Shown here one piece after another: positions 1-8,904 of a DNA stretch of 57,394 nucleotides. The position numbers and the translations under genes are program-made. The stretch is from Crocinitomicaceae bacterium (GTDB taxonomy: Bacteria; Bacteroidota; Bacteroidia; Flavobacteriales_D; Crocinitomicaceae): positions 1 to 57,394 of the forward strand of contig JABURP010000082.1 of assembly GCA_014762645.1 (NCBI GenBank), in the 5' to 3' direction. The notes below the pieces were generated by a model. That model saw only the letters and a program-made list of their open reading frames with translations. It was not told the DNA's origin and ran no database searches. Every line of letters begins with the position of its first letter. Positions within the stretch are counted from its first letter, which is position 1.

Positions 1-255
1 GCAGTAAGTGTTAAAATCGGTGCGAATAGTGCAATGTAAAAGTAGTTTATAGGGATAGAATTTAGAGGTTAACATGTTAATTTAAGAAAAATAACTATGT
101 GTGCATAATAAAAATGTAATTATTTTACCCTGATAATAACGGCTGTTAGTTAAACAAGTATCATACTTATTAGCGTAATCCTAAGATTTTACAGGACATT
201 CTGATGTTTTATGAGGGAATAACAAGCAGGTGAAATGTAGAAAAGAAAAGAAAAC
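1..255. other. Intergenic region at window edge, no gene seen
   Basis: AT-rich sequence with no convincing reading frame on either strand and no recognisable RNA gene. It lies beyond the terminator of the minus-strand gene to its right, so it probably holds upstream or downstream flank of a gene outside the window. I see no promoter good enough to call. Confidence 0.5.
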
Positions 256-292
256 AAAAAACCCGGTACTGTAAAATCCAGATACCGGGTAT
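256..292 (-). terminator. Rho-independent terminator of the haem/copper T9SS gene
   Basis: A perfect 8-bp inverted repeat, ACCCGGTA (261-268) and TACCGGGT (283-290), has a 14-base loop. Read on the minus strand the stem is followed by a T-rich run (TTTTTTGTTTTC). It sits about 25 bases past the stop codon of the minus-strand gene at 316. Confidence 0.8.
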
Positions 293-315
293 TTAATGTT
301 TTAGGAGAGATGAAT

Positions 316-1869
316 CTATCTCTTCAGTAATTTGCCGGAAAAGTGTTGCCCATCAACCAAAGCAGAATAAAAATACATCCCTGTTTTCACGTTCTCACCG
401 GCATCATTGGTTCCGTTCCAGGTAACCTTCTGAACACCGCTAGGTTGTTGTTCACTTACCAGTTTTTTAACCATTTTCCCTTGAATGTCATAGATATAGA
501 TGCTGACATACCCGGAGGTACTCAATTGATAAGTAATATCAGTAGACAGCTTAAACGGATTTGGATATGCCGTCGCAAACGAAGCCTCTTCCGTTGGTTC
601 ATTCAACGATAAAAATTCTGTCGTTAAACTATCCACATTAACATTTTCATCACCAGCCTGGTAATCCATATAGTGGAAGTAGATCAAAAACATCTCATCA
701 CTGGTATTCAATCCTGCAGAAATTGTAATAGGGGGGTCGTTAGGGTTGTTTGGATTCGAAGCTGTATTATCCCAAATACCTTTACCAAAAATATCTGTTC
801 CGGCAGGAATATATCGCATATATTGGAACCAATAAAAATCTTGCCATTCAAAATCCCATTCTGGTACTCTTGTAAATTTTAAAGTATCATTAGAAGGGGT
901 GATTCCCCAGGACTGAATATACTTTCCAATCAAATGCATATGTGGGAAAACACTTAATAAGGTATAATCTGAAGGAATTGCCCCTGTTGAAACAACTACA
1001 GAATCAATCGTGTTTGCGGCAATTGAAAACGACCAATTCTGTATGATCGGTTCGCAAGCTACCGGTCTAAAATTGCTCACTGGCTCATCATAAAAATAGA
1101 AATTTACTTTAGTCTGATCATACATACCGTAGCTACCTTCCGGATAGTGCATGGCCAATACAATATCACAACCAGCAGTCAATTCCATACCAGTTGCAAA
1201 TGAACCAGTAGATGGGAAAATGATCGGTGTAGAACCTGGTGTATATCCACCCATTAATTCACTGGTTACCGGACCTGCACAATTCCCGCTCGTGTCGGTT
1301 GTAGGAAATCCTGTATCATCACTATAGACTAGACAATGGTGAACAATTTCTCTGTTACCTGGGATCACTTCAATTGCTTTTACTTTTCGGTTTTGTGCCA
1401 AACCAGAAGGAATTACGAAACAAACATAATCGTCTTGAGTAGTTGCTTTACTCATATAATTAGGCGCAGTAACAACCATATCAGGGACACCAGGTAAAAC
1501 CTGATCACCACTATATACCGGAGGTGGTGGTGCTAATGCCGGATCACCTTCCTGACTTCCATCACTGATCCAATTTAGAAGTATGTCTCTTTCATTTTGT
1601 GTTAGAATGCGCTCCTGGGAATAGTGTGCATAAGCAGTATCCGCCGTCCAGGGAGGCATAATATTATTGGTCACATAATTCTGTATCATTGCCGAATAAT
1701 TGTATGCATCTGTATAAGTCATTAACGAATTCGGTGCAATTCCATTTGGATTATGGCAAGCCGTACAGTTGGCATAAAAAACAGCTGCAGCATGCTCTGA
1801 CCAGGTAGTTTGGGCTTTCCCTATATTCAGGAAAAACACAGCTAAGATGAGTGGTAATAATCTTTTCAT
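316..1869 (-). CDS. Secreted haem-c / copper type II monooxygenase-like protein with T9SS sorting domain
   Basis: 517 residues. The signal peptide ends near KAQ (18-20). A haem-c motif CTACH (35-39) sits in a short cytochrome-c-like segment with 'MPPW' (71-74), a possible source of a Met ligand. The central part resembles the copper-binding modules of peptidylglycine monooxygenase (PHM) and dopamine beta-monooxygenase. It has HH at 177-178, a His at 241 in 'MHYP', HMH at 310-312, and Met 393 in 'DEMF', which matches the family's five His and one Met ligands. The C-terminus (about 434-517) is a type A T9SS sorting domain starting 'YPNPF' and ending in KLLKR. So it is probably exported across the outer membrane and either surface-anchored or released. 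Substrate unknown. It follows dxr on the same strand but has its own promoter-like sequence. The domain reading is firm; enzyme activity is inference. Confidence 0.8.
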   Translation of the reverse strand: MKRLLPLILAVFFLNIGKAQTTWSEHAAAVFYANCTACHNPNGIAPNSLMTYTDAYNYSAMIQNYVTNNIMPPWTADTAYAHYSQERILTQNERDILLNWISDGSQEGDPALAPPPPVYSGDQVLPGVPDMVVTAPNYMSKATTQDDYVCFVIPSGLAQNRKVKAIEVIPGNREIVHHCLVYSDDTGFPTTDTSGNCAGPVTSELMGGYTPGSTPIIFPSTGSFATGMELTAGCDIVLAMHYPEGSYGMYDQTKVNFYFYDEPVSNFRPVACEPIIQNWSFSIAANTIDSVVVSTGAIPSDYTLLSVFPHMHLIGKYIQSWGITPSNDTLKFTRVPEWDFEWQDFYWFQYMRYIPAGTDIFGKGIWDNTASNPNNPNDPPITISAGLNTSDEMFLIYFHYMDYQAGDENVNVDSLTTEFLSLNEPTEEASFATAYPNPFKLSTDITYQLSTSGYVSIYIYDIQGKMVKKLVSEQQPSGVQKVTWNGTNDAGENVKTGMYFYSALVDGQHFSGKLLKR

Positions 1870-1884
1870 ATCAAAAATTTGACG

Positions 1885-1915
1885 TAAAGATAACTTAAAA
1901 CCAGCTGTTTATCAA
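1885..1915 (-). promoter_or_regulatory. Bacteroidota-type promoter for the haem/copper T9SS gene
   Basis: On the minus strand, TTG (complement of 1913-1915) is followed after 20 bases by TATCTTTA (complement of 1885-1892), one mismatch from TAnnTTTG. It ends 15 bases before the start codon at 1869 and overlaps the dxr stop codon, so the gene may be transcribed independently of dxr. Confidence 0.5.
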
Positions 1916-3072
1916 TACTTACATAATTCTTCAGCAATTCTGCGGGCCTCGCGGTCTGCTTCAAGCAAATCAGTTAAGTCGGGAAAAGGAACGTGGTTTA
2001 TCTTTCCACACACCTTTGCATTGATCTCGGCTATTTGTAAAAATTTTATCTTATTATTTAAAAAGTGTTCAACCGTGATCTCATTTGCTGCATTTAATAC
2101 AGCAGGCATATTACCTGATTTTTCAATCACATCATACGCCAGTTGAAGGTTGGTAAACACTTTCTTATCCGGAGCCTCAAAATGTAACGAGGGGAATTCA
2201 GCAAAATCTAAACGTTTTGAATTGGATGGAAATCTTTGTGGATAAGAAAAAGCAAATTGAATCGGTAATTTCATATCGGGTAATCCCAATTGTGCTTTTA
2301 TGGATCCATCCTGAAACTGCACCAGAGAATGGACAACAGATTCTGGGTGAACAATTACATCAATCTGATTAGGTTTTAATCCAAATAACCATTTCGCTTC
2401 TATAACTTCCAGCCCTTTATTCATCATAGTGGCCGAATCTATCGTTACTTTATCCCCCATGTTCCAGTTTGGGTGATTCAAGGCCTCTTCTCTACTTACA
2501 TTCTCCAGATCAGCTATTGATTTTCCACGAAACGGACCTCCAGATGCTGTCAGATAAATTTTTTCTATCGGATTTTGAAATTCGCCGACAATACATTGAA
2601 ATATAGCAGAGTGTTCTGAATCTACTGGATAGATGTTTACTCCTTTTTCCTGAGCGAGTTCAGTAATTATTGCACCTGCCACTACCAAGGTCTCCTTATT
2701 GGCCAAAGCAATGTTTTTCCCCGCTTCAATAGCCTTTATGGTTGGCTTTAACCCCGCAAAACCAACAATTCCGGCAAGCACAATATCCACTTCGTCCATT
2801 TGTACCACATCCTCCAGAGCATCTGCACCTGTATAGGTCTTAACATCTTCCTGCCACAATACCTCCTCTACCTTTTGGTAATGATCTTCATTACTGATCA
2901 CCACCACATTTGGTTTAAATTTTAATGCCTGCTGAATGAGTAGATCAGCATTATTATTGGCTGTCAACACAGATACTTCAAACTTATCCGGATACGCCGA
3001 AATTACTTCCAGCGCTTGAGTTCCGATAGAACCAGTAGACCCCAATATGGCTATTTTCTTCTTGTCAGACAT
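1912..3072 (-). CDS. dxr: 1-deoxy-D-xylulose 5-phosphate reductoisomerase
   Basis: 386 residues from the ATG at 3072. An upstream in-frame ATG at 3096 would add eight unusual residues before 'MSDKKKIAILGSTGSIG', so I prefer the inner start. The enzyme makes 2-C-methyl-D-erythritol 4-phosphate from DXP with NADPH, the second step of the MEP isoprenoid pathway. The N-terminal dinucleotide-binding motif GSTGSIG is present, as are 'NKETLVVAG', the metal/substrate segment 'PVDSEHSAIFQC', 'TASGGPF' and 'HPNWNMGDKVTIDSATMMNKG', all typical of Dxr. Length is normal. It is divergent from the envelope gene at 3189. Confidence 0.97.
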   Translation of the reverse strand: MSDKKKIAILGSTGSIGTQALEVISAYPDKFEVSVLTANNNADLLIQQALKFKPNVVVISNEDHYQKVEEVLWQEDVKTYTGADALEDVVQMDEVDIVLAGIVGFAGLKPTIKAIEAGKNIALANKETLVVAGAIITELAQEKGVNIYPVDSEHSAIFQCIVGEFQNPIEKIYLTASGGPFRGKSIADLENVSREEALNHPNWNMGDKVTIDSATMMNKGLEVIEAKWLFGLKPNQIDVIVHPESVVHSLVQFQDGSIKAQLGLPDMKLPIQFAFSYPQRFPSNSKRLDFAEFPSLHFEAPDKKVFTNLQLAYDVIEKSGNMPAVLNAANEITVEHFLNNKIKFLQIAEINAKVCGKINHVPFPDLTDLLEADREARRIAEELCKY

Positions 3073-3188
3073 GAATAACAAATGTAATTCTACCAATCCG
3101 TTCTACAGATGTTTATAAATAAAATTTTCAGTTATTTGTAAACGGACACACCAATCCATTCGATTTTACGTTAACTCAGTGCATCACT

Positions 3189-4289
3189 ATGAAATTTCGT
3201 ATTTGTCATATTATCCTTTGCTGTTCAATTCTGCTGAGTTGTAATGCATGGGGACAAGACACAACTGGCACTGAAGCTATAAAAATGGTAATTATTAAAA
3301 ATGATGGTGCCCGCTATACGGGTTACATTCTTGAAGATGACAGCAGGGAAATACTCTTAAATTCAGACCAGGTGGGACGTTTGTATATCCCTAAACATTT
3401 TATCAAATCTATTCAACCTCTTGAGGATGAACAACCCATTGATCAGCAAATCAACACAGAAAAAGAGGAAGCCCCAATTGAAGAAATTGAAACAGATACG
3501 CTTGTAAAAAATGATGCACCTGAAAAAGAACAGGATGGAGTACTACACATAAAAGATACGCTAGACAATGATGGCCCCCAGGTTGTAATTCACCGAAAAA
3601 TCGACCTGAGAAACAGAATTACCACAAAAAATATGATCTCAGATAATGCCTTCCCAATACAGAGAGGAGAAGCATATGTCAAATTTATGTTATTCGGGGC
3701 AGAAGCTGGCATACCTGTAACTAAAAACTGGTCATTAGGTGCTTTCAGTTCATATTGGGGAGCACCTGTAGGGATCAAATCAAAATACTGCATTCCATTA
3801 ACAGCGGATGCTGTGATGTCCATAGATTTGGCTTACGGAACTATGGCCTTTGGCTCATGGGCAAATTTAGGAATCAGAGATGGTAGTTTGGTAGGGTCTA
3901 CCACTTTTACATTTGGTGACAGGGATAAAAATTTTTCGGCTAAGGCTGGATACGCTTTTGTACATGAGTTCAGGGAATTTTGGGATTTTGACGAAACTAC
4001 AATGACTTGGCAGCTTATGACGACTGACTATTATTATACACATGTAATTTTTGCAAATGTTGGCGGAATGGTACGCTTAAATGATCACTCAACATTTGTA
4101 TTTGACGGATTTACTAGCTTTATTCAAGGTGACTTCATGCTCAGTGCAGGTGCAGCTGTCCGGTTCGGAGCTAACCCGCATAAACAGTGGCAACTTGGGG
4201 GCTCATTAGTTTATTCTGGTGGCTCACCAATACCTGTTCCAGTCCCTAACTTTTCATATACATACGTTTTCCCTGAAAGAAAACGTTGA
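3189..4289 (+). CDS. Putative envelope protein with N-terminal signal and beta-rich C-terminus
   Basis: 366 residues, no named family recognised. It starts with a signal sequence; 'LLSC' at 15-18 could be a lipobox, but a cut after 'AWGQ' (about 23) fits equally well. Residues about 33-70 ('IIKNDGARYTGYILEDD', then 'YIPKHFIKSIQ') form a small beta domain of the 'nG..y.G.I' kind; a similar pattern is seen in the protein at 28216. An acidic linker follows (about 75-120). The C-terminal 230 residues show alternating hydrophobic strands with many Gly and aromatic residues, suggesting an outer-membrane barrel. Function unknown. It is divergent from dxr, and tRNA-Leu lies downstream on the same strand with its own promoter. 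Confidence 0.75.
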   Translation: MKFRICHIILCCSILLSCNAWGQDTTGTEAIKMVIIKNDGARYTGYILEDDSREILLNSDQVGRLYIPKHFIKSIQPLEDEQPIDQQINTEKEEAPIEEIETDTLVKNDAPEKEQDGVLHIKDTLDNDGPQVVIHRKIDLRNRITTKNMISDNAFPIQRGEAYVKFMLFGAEAGIPVTKNWSLGAFSSYWGAPVGIKSKYCIPLTADAVMSIDLAYGTMAFGSWANLGIRDGSLVGSTTFTFGDRDKNFSAKAGYAFVHEFREFWDFDETTMTWQLMTTDYYYTHVIFANVGGMVRLNDHSTFVFDGFTSFIQGDFMLSAGAAVRFGANPHKQWQLGGSLVYSGGSPIPVPVPNFSYTYVFPERKR

Positions 4290-4296
4290 TCAATTA

Positions 4297-4327
4297 TTGT
4301 CTGTAATAAAAAAACTAATTAAATTTG
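4297..4327 (+). promoter_or_regulatory. Bacteroidota-type promoter for tRNA-Leu
   Basis: TTG at 4297-4299, then 20 bases, then TAAATTTG at 4320-4327, a perfect match to the Bacteroidota -7 box TAnnTTTG. Transcription would start about 4334, roughly 50 bases before the mature tRNA. Confidence 0.7.
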
Positions 4328-4384
4328 CGGTCCCCAATTCTGGCAGGAGTCAGACGGGAAGATTGAAAAGTCAATCTTTAATGC

Positions 4385-4466
4385 GCGGGTGTGGTGAAAT
4401 TGGTAGACACGCTAGACTTAGGATCTAGTGCCGAGAGGTGTGTGGGTTCGAGTCCCTCCACCCGCA
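4385..4466 (+). tRNA. tRNA-Leu (anticodon TAG)
   Basis: The acceptor stem GCGGGTG (4385-4391) pairs perfectly with CACCCGC (4459-4465), and the discriminator base is A4466. The anticodon stem CTAGA/TCTAG encloses loop CTTAGGA with anticodon TAG at 4419-4421, reading CUA. It has a long variable arm, as expected of a class II tRNA, and a T-loop GTTCGAGTC. CCA is not encoded. Confidence 0.97.
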
Positions 4467-4467
4467 C

Positions 4468-4526
4468 AAATTGGTCTCGATTCCAATCCTGATTGTTTTG
4501 GGACGGTTCGAGGCCAATTTTTTTTT
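4468..4526 (+). terminator. Terminator downstream of tRNA-Leu
   Basis: AAATTGGTCTCGA (4468-4480) and TCGAGGCCAATTT (4508-4520) form an inverted repeat with one mismatch in 13. The second arm runs into nine T residues ending at 4526. It begins two bases after the tRNA and ends 16 bases before the tig start. Confidence 0.75.
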
Positions 4527-4542
4527 AACCAAATGAAATTAC

Positions 4543-5880
4543 ATGAACGTAGTTGAGGAAAAAATTGATGAGCTGAATGCTGTTTTAAGAGTACAAATCT
4601 CTGCTGAAGATTATGCAGAAAAAGTAGAAAAAACACTGAAAGATTACCGTAAACAGGCAAATCTTCCAGGATTCAGACCGGGTAAAACTCCGCTTAGCCT
4701 CATTAAGAAAAAATACGGTAAAGCCGTACTGGCCGAAGAATTGAATAAAGCGGTCAACCAGTCATTAGGAGAATTCATCCAATCCAATAATATTAATGTC
4801 TTAGGTAATCCAATTCCAAAAGAAGACGAAGAAGTTAAAGGTGATTTTGACAATCCAACTGACTTTGAATTTGCTTACGAAATTGGAATATCACCTGAAT
4901 TTGACCTGAAGTTATCTAAGAAGAATAAGTTCGAATACCTGAAGGTAGAGGTTGATAAGGAGATGTTGGACAAAGAGGTTGAAAACCTTGCCAGAAGATA
5001 TGGTAAGCTTGTTTCTGATGATGAAGTCGGTGAACGAGACATGGTTATGGGCGAATTTTCTGAAGTTGACGGGGAAGTGAAAAACAACTCCACTATATCC
5101 ATGGAGTTTGTTGAAGATAAAGCAACAAAGAAAAAGTTAACCGGAGCTAAAGTGGGAGATGTCATCAATCTTAACCCTGAAAAAGTTTCTAAAGGTGAAG
5201 CTGATATGGCTGCCATGCTTGGTGTGACAAAAGAAGAATTACCGAATATATCTTCGAATTTTGATTTTAAGATTACCGAGATAAAAAGGATGATTCCGGC
5301 AGAACTCAACCAGGAACTTTTTGACAAGCTGTTTGGAGAAGGTGAAATCAAATCAGAAGAAGAGTTGAGAGACCGTGTTAAAGCGGACCTTGAAAAGATG
5401 TTTGCCAATGATTCAGATCGATTGTTTAATCAAAAAATGGTAGATGAAATTGTTGACCATACAAAAATTGATCTGCCAGAAGATTTTTTAAAGAGATGGA
5501 TACTTGCTTCGTCAAAAGAAGAAGTAACTGCCGAACAAATTGAAGCTGATTTTGACAATTACAAAAAGAGCTTAAAGTGGCAACTGATCCAGAATAAGAT
5601 CATTAAAGAAAATGACTTGAAAGTAGAGCCGGAAGAAGCAGTGAACTACACGAAAGGATTGTTAGCTAACCAATATGCCCAATATGGTATGCCGGCACCG
5701 GAAGATACGGAGTTGGATGCACAGGCTAAAAACGTACTTTCGAATCAGGAAGAAGCCAACCGAATCTATGATAACCTGTATGCTGAAAAAATTACAGGAT
5801 ATATCAGAAGTGTTGTTACCCTGAAAGAAAAAGCACTGCCTTACGAGAAATTTATTGAGCAGGCATACGGCTCAAAATAG
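4543..5880 (+). CDS. tig: Trigger factor, ribosome-associated chaperone
   Basis: 445 residues, normal length. Trigger factor binds ribosomal protein L23 near the exit tunnel and shields nascent chains. The N-terminal ribosome-binding domain carries 'LPGFRPGKTP' (about 40-49), the Bacteroidota form of the GFRxGKxP signature. Residues about 150-250 occupy the FKBP-like prolyl isomerase position but are poorly conserved, as is usual in this phylum. The C-terminal helical arms follow, with 'YEKFIEQAYG' near the end. clpP and clpX come next, an arrangement also found in many other bacteria. A strong terminator separates tig from clpP. Confidence 0.96.
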   Translation: MNVVEEKIDELNAVLRVQISAEDYAEKVEKTLKDYRKQANLPGFRPGKTPLSLIKKKYGKAVLAEELNKAVNQSLGEFIQSNNINVLGNPIPKEDEEVKGDFDNPTDFEFAYEIGISPEFDLKLSKKNKFEYLKVEVDKEMLDKEVENLARRYGKLVSDDEVGERDMVMGEFSEVDGEVKNNSTISMEFVEDKATKKKLTGAKVGDVINLNPEKVSKGEADMAAMLGVTKEELPNISSNFDFKITEIKRMIPAELNQELFDKLFGEGEIKSEEELRDRVKADLEKMFANDSDRLFNQKMVDEIVDHTKIDLPEDFLKRWILASSKEEVTAEQIEADFDNYKKSLKWQLIQNKIIKENDLKVEPEEAVNYTKGLLANQYAQYGMPAPEDTELDAQAKNVLSNQEEANRIYDNLYAEKITGYIRSVVTLKEKALPYEKFIEQAYGSK

Positions 5881-5917
5881 CAGCCTTGAAAGTGGCATAG
5901 ATCACATTCCAGTGAGA

Positions 5918-5948
5918 AATAATACCTATATTTAGGTATTATTTTTTT
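5918..5948 (+). terminator. Terminator between tig and clpP
   Basis: A perfect 10-bp stem, AATAATACCT (5918-5927) and AGGTATTATT (5934-5943), has a 6-base loop and a run of T to 5948. It ends only 18 bases before clpP, so clpP either depends on read-through or has a promoter overlapping the hairpin. Confidence 0.85.
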
Positions 5949-5966
5949 GTACTTAATTAAAATCAA

Positions 5967-6626
5967 ATGTTCAAAGAAGACGAATTCAAAAAATACGCCG
6001 TTAAACACCACGGAATTAGCAGTAGCACTGTTGATGGATACATCACATCATCCATGACTCCTTACATTATTGAGGAAAGACAATTAAATGTTGCACAGAT
6101 GGATGTTTTCTCCAGATTGATGATGGATAGAATCATCTTTTTGGGTACCGGAATTGATGACCAGGTGGCAAATATTATCACAGCTCAGTTACTATTTCTT
6201 GAGTCTGTGGATCCCAAAAAAGACATTCAGATTTATCTGAACTCACCGGGTGGCGGGGTTTATGCAGGACTAGGAATTTACGATACAATGCAGTATATTT
6301 CACCTGATGTGGCCACAATTTGTACAGGTATGGCCGCTTCTATGGGGGCAGTATTACTTTGCGCCGGTGCAGAAGGAAAGCGATCTGCTCTACCGCACTC
6401 AAGAGTGATGATTCACCAACCATTAGGTGGTGCACAGGGTCAGGCTTCGGATATTGAAATCACGGCAAGAGAAATACAAAAGTTAAAGAAAGAACTATAT
6501 GAAATCATCTCTAAGCACTCCGGAAAAGATTACGATCAGGTATGGAATGATGCGGATAGAGATTACTGGATGAAAGCTGAAGAAGCTAAAGATTATGGGA
6601 TGGTGGATGAAGTGTTAAGTAAATAA
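5967..6626 (+). CDS. clpP: ATP-dependent Clp protease proteolytic subunit
   Basis: 219 residues. This is the serine peptidase of the cytosolic ClpXP/ClpAP barrel. The nucleophile is Ser125 in '[11 protein letters not shown]' and the catalytic His is His150 in '[10 protein letters not shown]'. The Asp of the triad should lie in the C-terminal third ('NDADRDYWM' region). '[10 protein letters not shown]' is the substrate-binding/oxyanion stretch. The stop codon overlaps the clpX start (TAATG, sharing base 6626), so the two are translationally coupled. Confidence 0.98.
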   Translation: MFKEDEFKKYAVKHHGISSSTVDGYITSSMTPYIIEERQLNVAQMDVFSRLMMDRIIFLGTGIDDQVANIITAQLLFLESVDPKKDIQIYLNSPGGGVYAGLGIYDTMQYISPDVATICTGMAASMGAVLLCAGAEGKRSALPHSRVMIHQPLGGAQGQASDIEITAREIQKLKKELYEIISKHSGKDYDQVWNDADRDYWMKAEEAKDYGMVDEVLSK

Positions 6627-7861
6627 TGAGTAATCAGGACGAAAATATTAGTTGTTCATTTTGTGGACGATCGAAAGTAGATACGGGAATACTAATTGCT
6701 GGGTTGACAGGGCACATCTGTTCCAATTGTATTGAGCAGGCACACGGCATTGTTCAGGAACAGAAAAAGCACGAACAAGCCAAAAATTACAACCATGATT
6801 TTCGCTTGTTAAAGCCTAGGCAAATTAAGGAACAGCTTGATGATTATGTAATAGGACAGGAGGATGCCAAAAAGGTTCTGGCTGTTTCTGTTTATAATCA
6901 TTATAAGCGTCTAACAATAGCTGATGCTGGTGACGAAGAAATTGAAATCGACAAGTCTAACGTGATTTTAGTTGGACGAACCGGTACAGGAAAAACGCTA
7001 CTGGCTAAAACAATTGCCCGTTCACTCAATGTACCTTTTTGTATAGCTGATGCCACCGTGCTTACTGAAGCAGGTTATGTCGGTGAAGATGTGGAGTCTA
7101 TTTTGTCACGACTTTTGCAAGCGGCTGATTATAATGTTGAAGCTGCTGAGAAAGGAATCGTTTTCATAGATGAAATTGATAAAATTGCCAGAAAATCAGA
7201 TAATCCAAGTATTACACGTGATGTCTCAGGCGAAGGTGTTCAGCAAGCAATGCTGAAGTTACTTGAAGGTACCGTTGTAAATGTGCCGCCTCAGGGAGGA
7301 CGAAAGCACCCTGAACAAAAAATGATCAAGGTCAATACAAAGAACATTCTCTTTATTGCTGGTGGTGCCTTTGATGGTATAGAAAAGATTATAGCACGTC
7401 GCGTAAATACTAATCTCATTGGGTTCTCATCCAAGGATGAAAAACTAGATTCTGAAAACTTGCTGCAATATGTAATTCCGTCGGATATTAAAGATTTCGG
7501 TTTAATCCCTGAATTAATAGGGCGTATGCCGGTTTTATCTTATTTAAATCCGTTGGATGAAAAAGCATTGCGAAGAATTCTGACAGAACCGAAAAACTCA
7601 CTTATCAAACAATATGTTCAATTGTTTAACCTCGATAATGTAGATCTGAAAATGGATTCAGATGTACTTGATTTTATCGTTGAAAAGGCAATGGAATATA
7701 AATTGGGCGCCAGAGGGTTACGCTCAATTTGTGAAGCCATCTTAAATGATGCCATGTTTGAACTTCCCTCTAAAAAAGAAGCTACTGAACTTAGAATTAC
7801 ATTAGAATACGCTGAGTCCAAATTTGCTGGTTCAAAGATGGCGAAGCTTAAAATTGCTTGA
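6626..7861 (+). CDS. clpX: ATP-dependent Clp protease ATPase subunit ClpX
   Basis: 411 residues. The AAA+ unfoldase feeds substrates to ClpP. An N-terminal Cys4 zinc-binding domain is visible as CSFC and CSNC (about 10-35). Walker A is 'GRTGTGKT', Walker B is '[10 protein letters not shown]', followed by the AAA+ C-terminal lid with '[10 protein letters not shown]' (sensor 2). 'LIGRMPV', close to the IGF/RP-loop neighbourhood, is also present. It overlaps clpP by one base, and the oxygenase gene starts three bases after its stop. Confidence 0.98.
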   Translation: MSNQDENISCSFCGRSKVDTGILIAGLTGHICSNCIEQAHGIVQEQKKHEQAKNYNHDFRLLKPRQIKEQLDDYVIGQEDAKKVLAVSVYNHYKRLTIADAGDEEIEIDKSNVILVGRTGTGKTLLAKTIARSLNVPFCIADATVLTEAGYVGEDVESILSRLLQAADYNVEAAEKGIVFIDEIDKIARKSDNPSITRDVSGEGVQQAMLKLLEGTVVNVPPQGGRKHPEQKMIKVNTKNILFIAGGAFDGIEKIIARRVNTNLIGFSSKDEKLDSENLLQYVIPSDIKDFGLIPELIGRMPVLSYLNPLDEKALRRILTEPKNSLIKQYVQLFNLDNVDLKMDSDVLDFIVEKAMEYKLGARGLRSICEAILNDAMFELPSKKEATELRITLEYAESKFAGSKMAKLKIA

Positions 7862-7863
7862 TT

Positions 7864-8829
7864 ATGGATAAAAATACAATTGCAGTCGTTGATTACAATG
7901 ACTACATATCCGGAGACCCTGAAAAAAGATCGCAGTTCATTAACGATTTTGGTGATTCATTTTCCAACATGGGATTTGCTATTGTACGAAACCACGGTGT
8001 AACTGAAGAATTACGAAAAAAACTGTTTGAAGTATCAAAGGCATTTTTTGCACTCCCTGATGATATTAAGAAACAATATGAAGATGAAGCCAACCATGGT
8101 CAACGTGGTTATATTTCCAAAAACAAGGAAAGTGCTAAAGGGAAAGATGTCCCTGACTTAAAAGAGTTTTACCACATTGGGCAAACCGTTACAGATGGTG
8201 ATCCCATTCAACAGGAATATCCTGAAAACATTTGGCCCAAAGAAATCCAGGAGTTTGAAGCTGTTGGAAGAAAGGTTTATGACACCTTTGAAAACACAGG
8301 GCGTAATTTGTTACGTGCAACTGCGCTTTATTTGAATTTGCCTGAAAATTATTTTGACGACAAAATTCACAATGGCAACAGCATTTTAAGGTTATTGCAT
8401 TATTACCCTGTTAAGGACAAGTCACAGATTCCTGAAGGCGCGGTAAGAGCAGCAGCTCACGGTGACATTAACCTCATCACATTACTAATGGGAGGTTCTG
8501 CAGATGGCCTTGAAGCACAAACTTTGGACGGTCAATGGATTCCTGTTAGCCCTAAAGATGATGAGATTGTTATCAATATTGGAGATATGCTGGCGCGATT
8601 GACCAATGACGTATTCAGGTCTACTCAGCACAGAGTAATAACGCCTAATGAAGAATCATGGACCACTCCAAGATATTCAACACCTTTCTTTCTTCATCCA
8701 CGATCAGATATGGATTTGACGTGTTTAGATACATGTATCTCAGAAGAAAACCCGAAGCATTACGAAGATATGACTGCGGGGGAATTTCTGACTGAGCGTC
8801 TTGTTGAGCTTGGACTGAAGAAGGCATAA
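7864..8829 (+). CDS. Isopenicillin N synthase-family 2-oxoglutarate/Fe(II) oxygenase
   Basis: 321 residues from the ATG at 7864; the in-frame TTG at 7858 would overlap clpX and is less likely. The N-terminal DIOX_N region includes 'GFAIVRNHGV' and 'FFALPDDIKKQY'. The jelly-roll core has Fe ligands His199 and Asp201 ('AHGDINLIT') and His256 ('STQHRVI'). Arg270 and Ser272 ('RYS') form the 2-oxoglutarate-binding pair. All key residues are present, so it should be active; the substrate cannot be told from sequence. The name comes from the fold and does not imply penicillin synthesis. It is probably the last gene of the clpP-clpX transcript, ending at the terminator at 8849. Confidence 0.9.
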   Translation: MDKNTIAVVDYNDYISGDPEKRSQFINDFGDSFSNMGFAIVRNHGVTEELRKKLFEVSKAFFALPDDIKKQYEDEANHGQRGYISKNKESAKGKDVPDLKEFYHIGQTVTDGDPIQQEYPENIWPKEIQEFEAVGRKVYDTFENTGRNLLRATALYLNLPENYFDDKIHNGNSILRLLHYYPVKDKSQIPEGAVRAAAHGDINLITLLMGGSADGLEAQTLDGQWIPVSPKDDEIVINIGDMLARLTNDVFRSTQHRVITPNEESWTTPRYSTPFFLHPRSDMDLTCLDTCISEENPKHYEDMTAGEFLTERLVELGLKKA

Positions 8830-8848
8830 CCCATCAATAAAAAGAATA

Positions 8849-8887
8849 AAAAAAAGAGGCTTCTTTTATAAGTTGCCTCTTTTTTAT
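8849..8887. terminator. Bidirectional terminator after the oxygenase gene
   Basis: The stem AAAAAGAGGC (8851-8860) pairs with GCCTCTTTTT (8874-8883), with T residues on the 3' side of either strand. It lies between the convergent genes ending at 8829 and 8905 and can serve both. Confidence 0.85.
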
Positions 8888-8904
8888 TTAATCAGAATTT
8901 TGTA

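Noticed and set aside
4875-5408. Long open frame on the minus strand inside tig (and similar ones inside clpP-clpX, the kinases and gcvP)
   Set aside because: Ser/Leu-rich translation antiparallel to a firm gene; typical shadow of codon bias.
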